DNA from: JBFMGD01 sp040751775
GTDB lineage: Bacteria; Bacillota; Dethiobacteria; DTU022
NCBI GenBank assembly: GCA_040751775.1
Contig: JBFMGD010000052.1
Location: forward strand, 1 to 16,504
DNA length: 16,504 nucleotides
Direction of reading: 5' to 3'
Shown: positions 14,682 through 16,504 of the stretch, piece by piece
Layout: the number at the start of each line of letters is the position of its first letter
Position numbering within the stretch: position 1 is the stretch's first letter
The notes under the pieces: model-generated
Databases searched by the model: none
What the model was told of the DNA's origin: nothing
The model's input: only the letters and a program-made list of their open reading frames with translations
Program-made: the position numbers and the translations under genes

Positions 14682-15101
14682 CTACTTGAACTGTAAAGTC
14701 AGCCCGGTGCCGCCCAGCCAGGGAAGGCGTGAGGGCAGGTGCTGCCAGGGGACGGCCCGTAGAATAGGATTATGAGCAAACTTTACCGCCTCGGCGATAC
14801 CGTTTTCGTCATCGGCCTCCCGTCGCTGGATATCGGCGGCTGTATACAAGATCAGCTTGCTTTGCGCGTCTTGAGCAAACAGGGTGAGCGCTCCCTTCAT
14901 CCTTTTACCGCGGGCCCCGGCCCAGTGCTCATCGAGCACGGATTCATCGCCGAAGTGAGGCACAGTATGAAAATCGAGGTTGACGATACTGCCATCATAG
15001 ATACCTAAGCGTGAGGCGTAAAACATAGCTCCGGGCTGAGATATACAAACGTCATTATTGCTAAGAGAAAGGTGACTGCGATATGAAAAACAATGGCGCA
15101 T
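14682..15101 (-). pseudogene. DDE-type transposase remnant, centre deleted
   Basis: The 139-codon minus-strand frame joins two parts of what looks like one large transposase. Residues about 33-98 (GIYDGSIVNLDFHTVPHFG...GARGKRMKGALTLFAQDAQSKLILYTAADIQRREADDE) resemble the catalytic-core entry of a DDE transposase, with the DFH aspartate and a second Asp in ADI as candidate catalytic acids. From about residue 106 (KFAHNPILRAVPWQHLPSRLPWLGG...) it resembles the C-terminal end of such proteins, ending at a natural stop. Roughly 200 residues that normally separate these parts, including the last catalytic acid, are gone. The N-terminal residues 1-30 do not resemble transposase. The exact IS family is not assigned; the family call is by memory of similar proteins. 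Confidence 0.6.
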
Positions 15102-15105
15102 AATC

Positions 15106-15137
15106 CAAGAAAACCTTGATAATCCAAGGTTTTCTTG
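15106..15137. repeat. Perfect 13-bp hairpin with embedded direct repeat
   Basis: CAAGAAAACCTTG (15106-15118) and CAAGGTTTTCTTG (15125-15137) are exact reverse complements with the loop ATAATC. The 10-mer ATAATCCAAG also occurs twice as a direct repeat (15100-15109, 15119-15128). It lies between the transposase remnant and the ABC permease remnant, and could be an insertion-sequence end, a terminator without a T-run, or a recombination scar. Confidence 0.6.
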
Positions 15138-15173
15138 ACCGGCAACAAATAGTTTTAATTATAGGTAATGTCG

Positions 15174-15529
15174 CTGTCACTTCAAACGGACCTTACTCAC
15201 AGGCAGCCTGATCTTCTTCGCCGCCCTGGTGCTGGTTGTTACCGATGCCTTGGGCGCGCGGTTTACCGCAACTATACTGAAACGGTCATATACAGCGTTA
15301 CCGGGCATCTCCAGCTTCGCCGGCGACAGCTTCGGCAGACCCTCTGCGGCCCGAATTAAGCACGGTGGCGCCTTTTTCCGAAGCGGTATGCCGATTGCTG
15401 CAGGAAGGCCTGGCGGGTATGCCGGAGGTTGCGGCCGTCGCTCCGCGGTTGCGCCATGGCGGCCTGCTGGCGACCGGCGAACGCCATTTCCCCGGGATGC
15501 TGTTCGGGATCTCTCCCGAGTGTTTGTAA
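15174..15529 (+). pseudogene. ABC transporter permease (MacB/FtsX type) fragment over three frames
   Basis: The N-terminal part of a MacB-PCD/FtsX-type permease is recognisable but broken. Frame 1 gives HFKRTLLTGSLIFFAALVLVV then TDALGARFTATIL (from 15178), the first membrane helix and start of the extracytoplasmic domain. The match then moves to another frame for VIYSVTGHLQL (about 15285-15320). It then moves to a third frame for STVAPFSEAVCRLLQEGLAGM, continuing PEVAAVAPRLRHGGLLATGER and on to GISPE, ending at TAA 15527-15529. At least two frameshifts are required, and the other three membrane helices are missing. No start codon fits the first frame. Normally the ATPase gene would precede the permease; here the ATPase fragment follows. 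Confidence 0.7.
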
Positions 15530-15539
15530 TATTATCGCT

Positions 15540-15911
15540 GCCCGGCGTATCGGCTTTGTCTTTCAAAGCTACAACCTGATCCCCGTGCTGAACGCCCTGG
15601 AAAACGTGGAGCTGCCCCTGGTGCTGCAAGGCGTATCCGCCGCCGTCCGCCTCCGGCAATCGCTGGCGCTTTTGCAGGCGGTGGACCTTGCGGAAAAGAC
15701 AGCCGCCGTCCGTCGGAATTAAGCGGCGGGGAACAGCAGCGTGTGGCCATCGCCAGGGCCCTGGTGACCGGGACGGCCGTCATCCTCGCCGACGAGCCTA
15801 CCGCCAACCTCGACTCGACCACCGGCAAAGAAGTGATCGAGATTATGCGCCGCTTGAACCGGGAACAAGGGGCCACTTTTATTTTCGCCACTCACGATCC
15901 CCTGGTGATTG
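15540..15911 (+). pseudogene. ABC transporter ATPase (LolD/MacB type) fragment with frameshift
   Basis: It begins abruptly at the Q-loop: RRIGFVFQSYNLIPVLNALENVELPL (from about 15543), so Walker A and the first 80 or so residues are missing. Near 15706 the frame breaks (a stop follows at 15719-15721), and the match resumes one frame over with the signature LSGGEQQRVAIARAL, Walker B VILADEPTANLDS and the H-loop FATHDPLVIE. At about 15911 the ATPase sequence ends and passes directly, in frame, into a MazF-like sequence. Truncation at both ends plus the frameshift make it non-functional. Confidence 0.85.
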
Positions 15912-16147
15912 AAACGGTAGTAGTTTGCGCCCTTACCATTAATTTAAAACGCCAAAAAGCGCCGGGTAATGTTCTCCTTGAAGCAGGGGAGGCGAATTTA
16001 ATGAAACCCAGTGTGGTTAATGTCTCCCAAATCTTTACGGTCGATAAGTCTAATCTGGCAGATAAGATTGGGACTCTCTCCGTTAAGCGCACCAGGCAGG
16101 TTCTTGATGGGGTCAAGCTCATTTTAGAGCCGAGAGAGATTAGGTGA
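15912..16147 (+). pseudogene. MazF/PemK toxin C-terminal half, fused in frame to the ATPase remnant
   Basis: The last 78 codons of the frame that contains Walker B read TVVVCALTINLKRQKAPGNVLL, EAGEANLMKPSVVNVSQIFTVD and KSNLADKIGTLS, ending VLDGVKLILEPREIR. This is a textbook PemK/MazF C-terminal half: the PGNVLLEAGE strand, the SVVNVSQIFTVDKS core strand and the final helix. The N-terminal part of MazF (start, the first GxxxxxxxxxP...R-P segment and the dimer/active-site loop) is missing. No antitoxin gene is visible. The chimeric frame can be read from GTG 15743 for 134 residues, but no RBS supports translation. The fusion point is about base 15911, between DPLVIE and TVVVCAL. Confidence 0.8.
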
Positions 16148-16504
16148 GGGTTTGATCTTTCAACTCCGGTGCTTCTCACAATCCTGTTCTATATTATAAC
16201 TAATGGAAAATACACTTACATTCTGATTTTGGTTATATGGATAAGCTTCATTATAATTTCACCTTTCTCCCTCAGGTTGAGGATAGTCGAATAATGGGAA
16301 GGCATACAGTAAGAAATGGCATTTCGGAGGTAGCATTCAGTTATAACCATTATTGTTGAATTTTTTTGGCTTGTGGATTTATGGATAACTTTTCAAGTTA
16401 CCCACAAAACCACAAGCGCTGCTGCTAATACTCTTTTCAAAGAAGATTAAAAATTTGAACGAGTGTGGGCAACGAGTGGAGAATTCCCCGAAATTCCTAT
16501 GTGC
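16148..16504. other. AT-rich terminal region with DnaA-box-like palindrome
   Basis: No gene longer than about 20 codons is supported in these 357 bases. A 49-bp imperfect palindrome lies at 16369-16417: outer arms GCTTGTGG/CCACAAGC are perfect, and inner arms TGGATAACTT/AAGTTACCCA match at 9 of 10 positions around the loop TTC. Within it, TATGGATAA (16380-16388, reading TTATCCATA on the other strand) and TTACCCACA (16398-16406) each differ by one base from the DnaA box TTATCCACA. AAATCCACA (reverse of 16372-16380) and TTGCCCACA (reverse of 16464-16472) differ by two. This suggests a DnaA-binding region, possibly an origin, but it is cut by the window end. Confidence 0.35.

Noticed and set aside
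13279..15151. Twelve-base inverted pair TATTTGTTGCCG (13279-13290) and CGGCAACAAATA (15140-15151) flanking the second MBL gene and the transposase remnant, like ends of a mobile element.
   Set aside because: Inverted pairs of this length are expected several times by chance in 16.5 kb, no target duplication is visible, and the transposase is broken.
16307..16372. Tiny plus-strand frame of about 20 codons in the terminal AT-rich region.
   Set aside because: No RBS, no hydrophobic or conserved pattern, and too short to support.

Overview
The window looks like chromosomal DNA of an anaerobic, Gram-positive, mid-GC Firmicute, probably a Clostridia/Peptococcaceae-type organism. This is an inference from gene content: a DUF362 protein, a fused ADP-forming acyl-CoA synthetase, a PadR/HAAS pair, a YwbE protein, strong GGAGG-type ribosome binding sites, and dispersed hairpin repeats with a GGGACGGTTCT-like core that I associate with that group. 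No tRNA, rRNA or CRISPR array was seen.

Layout. 1-270 is the remnant of a GNAT acetyltransferase. 368-2724 (+) is a three-gene operon: a DUF362 protein with four C-terminal cysteines, a membrane-anchored FMN-binding protein with the covalent-flavin motif, and a flavodoxin. Together they suggest a small flavin/iron-sulfur redox module. 2749-6204 (-) pairs an ADP-forming acyl-CoA synthetase with a downstream GH4 glycosidase. 6205-6749 is AT-rich and holds an unrecognised 49-residue peptide gene behind a strong RBS, followed by a perfect 11-bp-stem repeat. 6750-7325 (+) is DNA-3-methyladenine glycosylase I. 7433-8842 (+) is a PadR regulator, with a promoter that carries its probable operator in the spacer, plus a multi-pass HAAS-domain membrane protein.

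8965-9866 (+) is a phytoene-desaturase-like FAD oxidoreductase destroyed by an internal deletion. 9876-10760 (-) is a membrane-anchored metallophosphoesterase. 10883-11196 (+) is a truncated, frameshifted cyclophilin. 11231-13148 (-) holds ywbE, a monoacylglycerol-lipase-like hydrolase and an MBL-fold hydrolase. 13512-14495 (+) is a second, glyoxalase-II-like MBL protein.

14682-16147 is a gene graveyard: a transposase with its middle removed, an ABC permease fragment spread over three frames, an ABC ATPase fragment with a frameshift, and an in-frame fusion of that ATPase to the C-terminal half of a MazF/PemK toxin. The last 357 bases are AT-rich. They contain a 49-bp imperfect palindrome carrying DnaA-box-like sequences, a weak candidate for a replication-origin or DnaA-binding region.

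The strongest overall theme is decay by internal deletion. At least five loci keep recognisable start-side and end-side parts of a gene but have lost the middle, often rejoined in frame, and they lie among dispersed hairpin repeats. I did not find a clearly new multi-gene defence or biosynthetic system. The best leads are the DUF362/FMN/flavodoxin operon, the 49-residue peptide, the ATPase-MazF chimera and the terminal palindrome.
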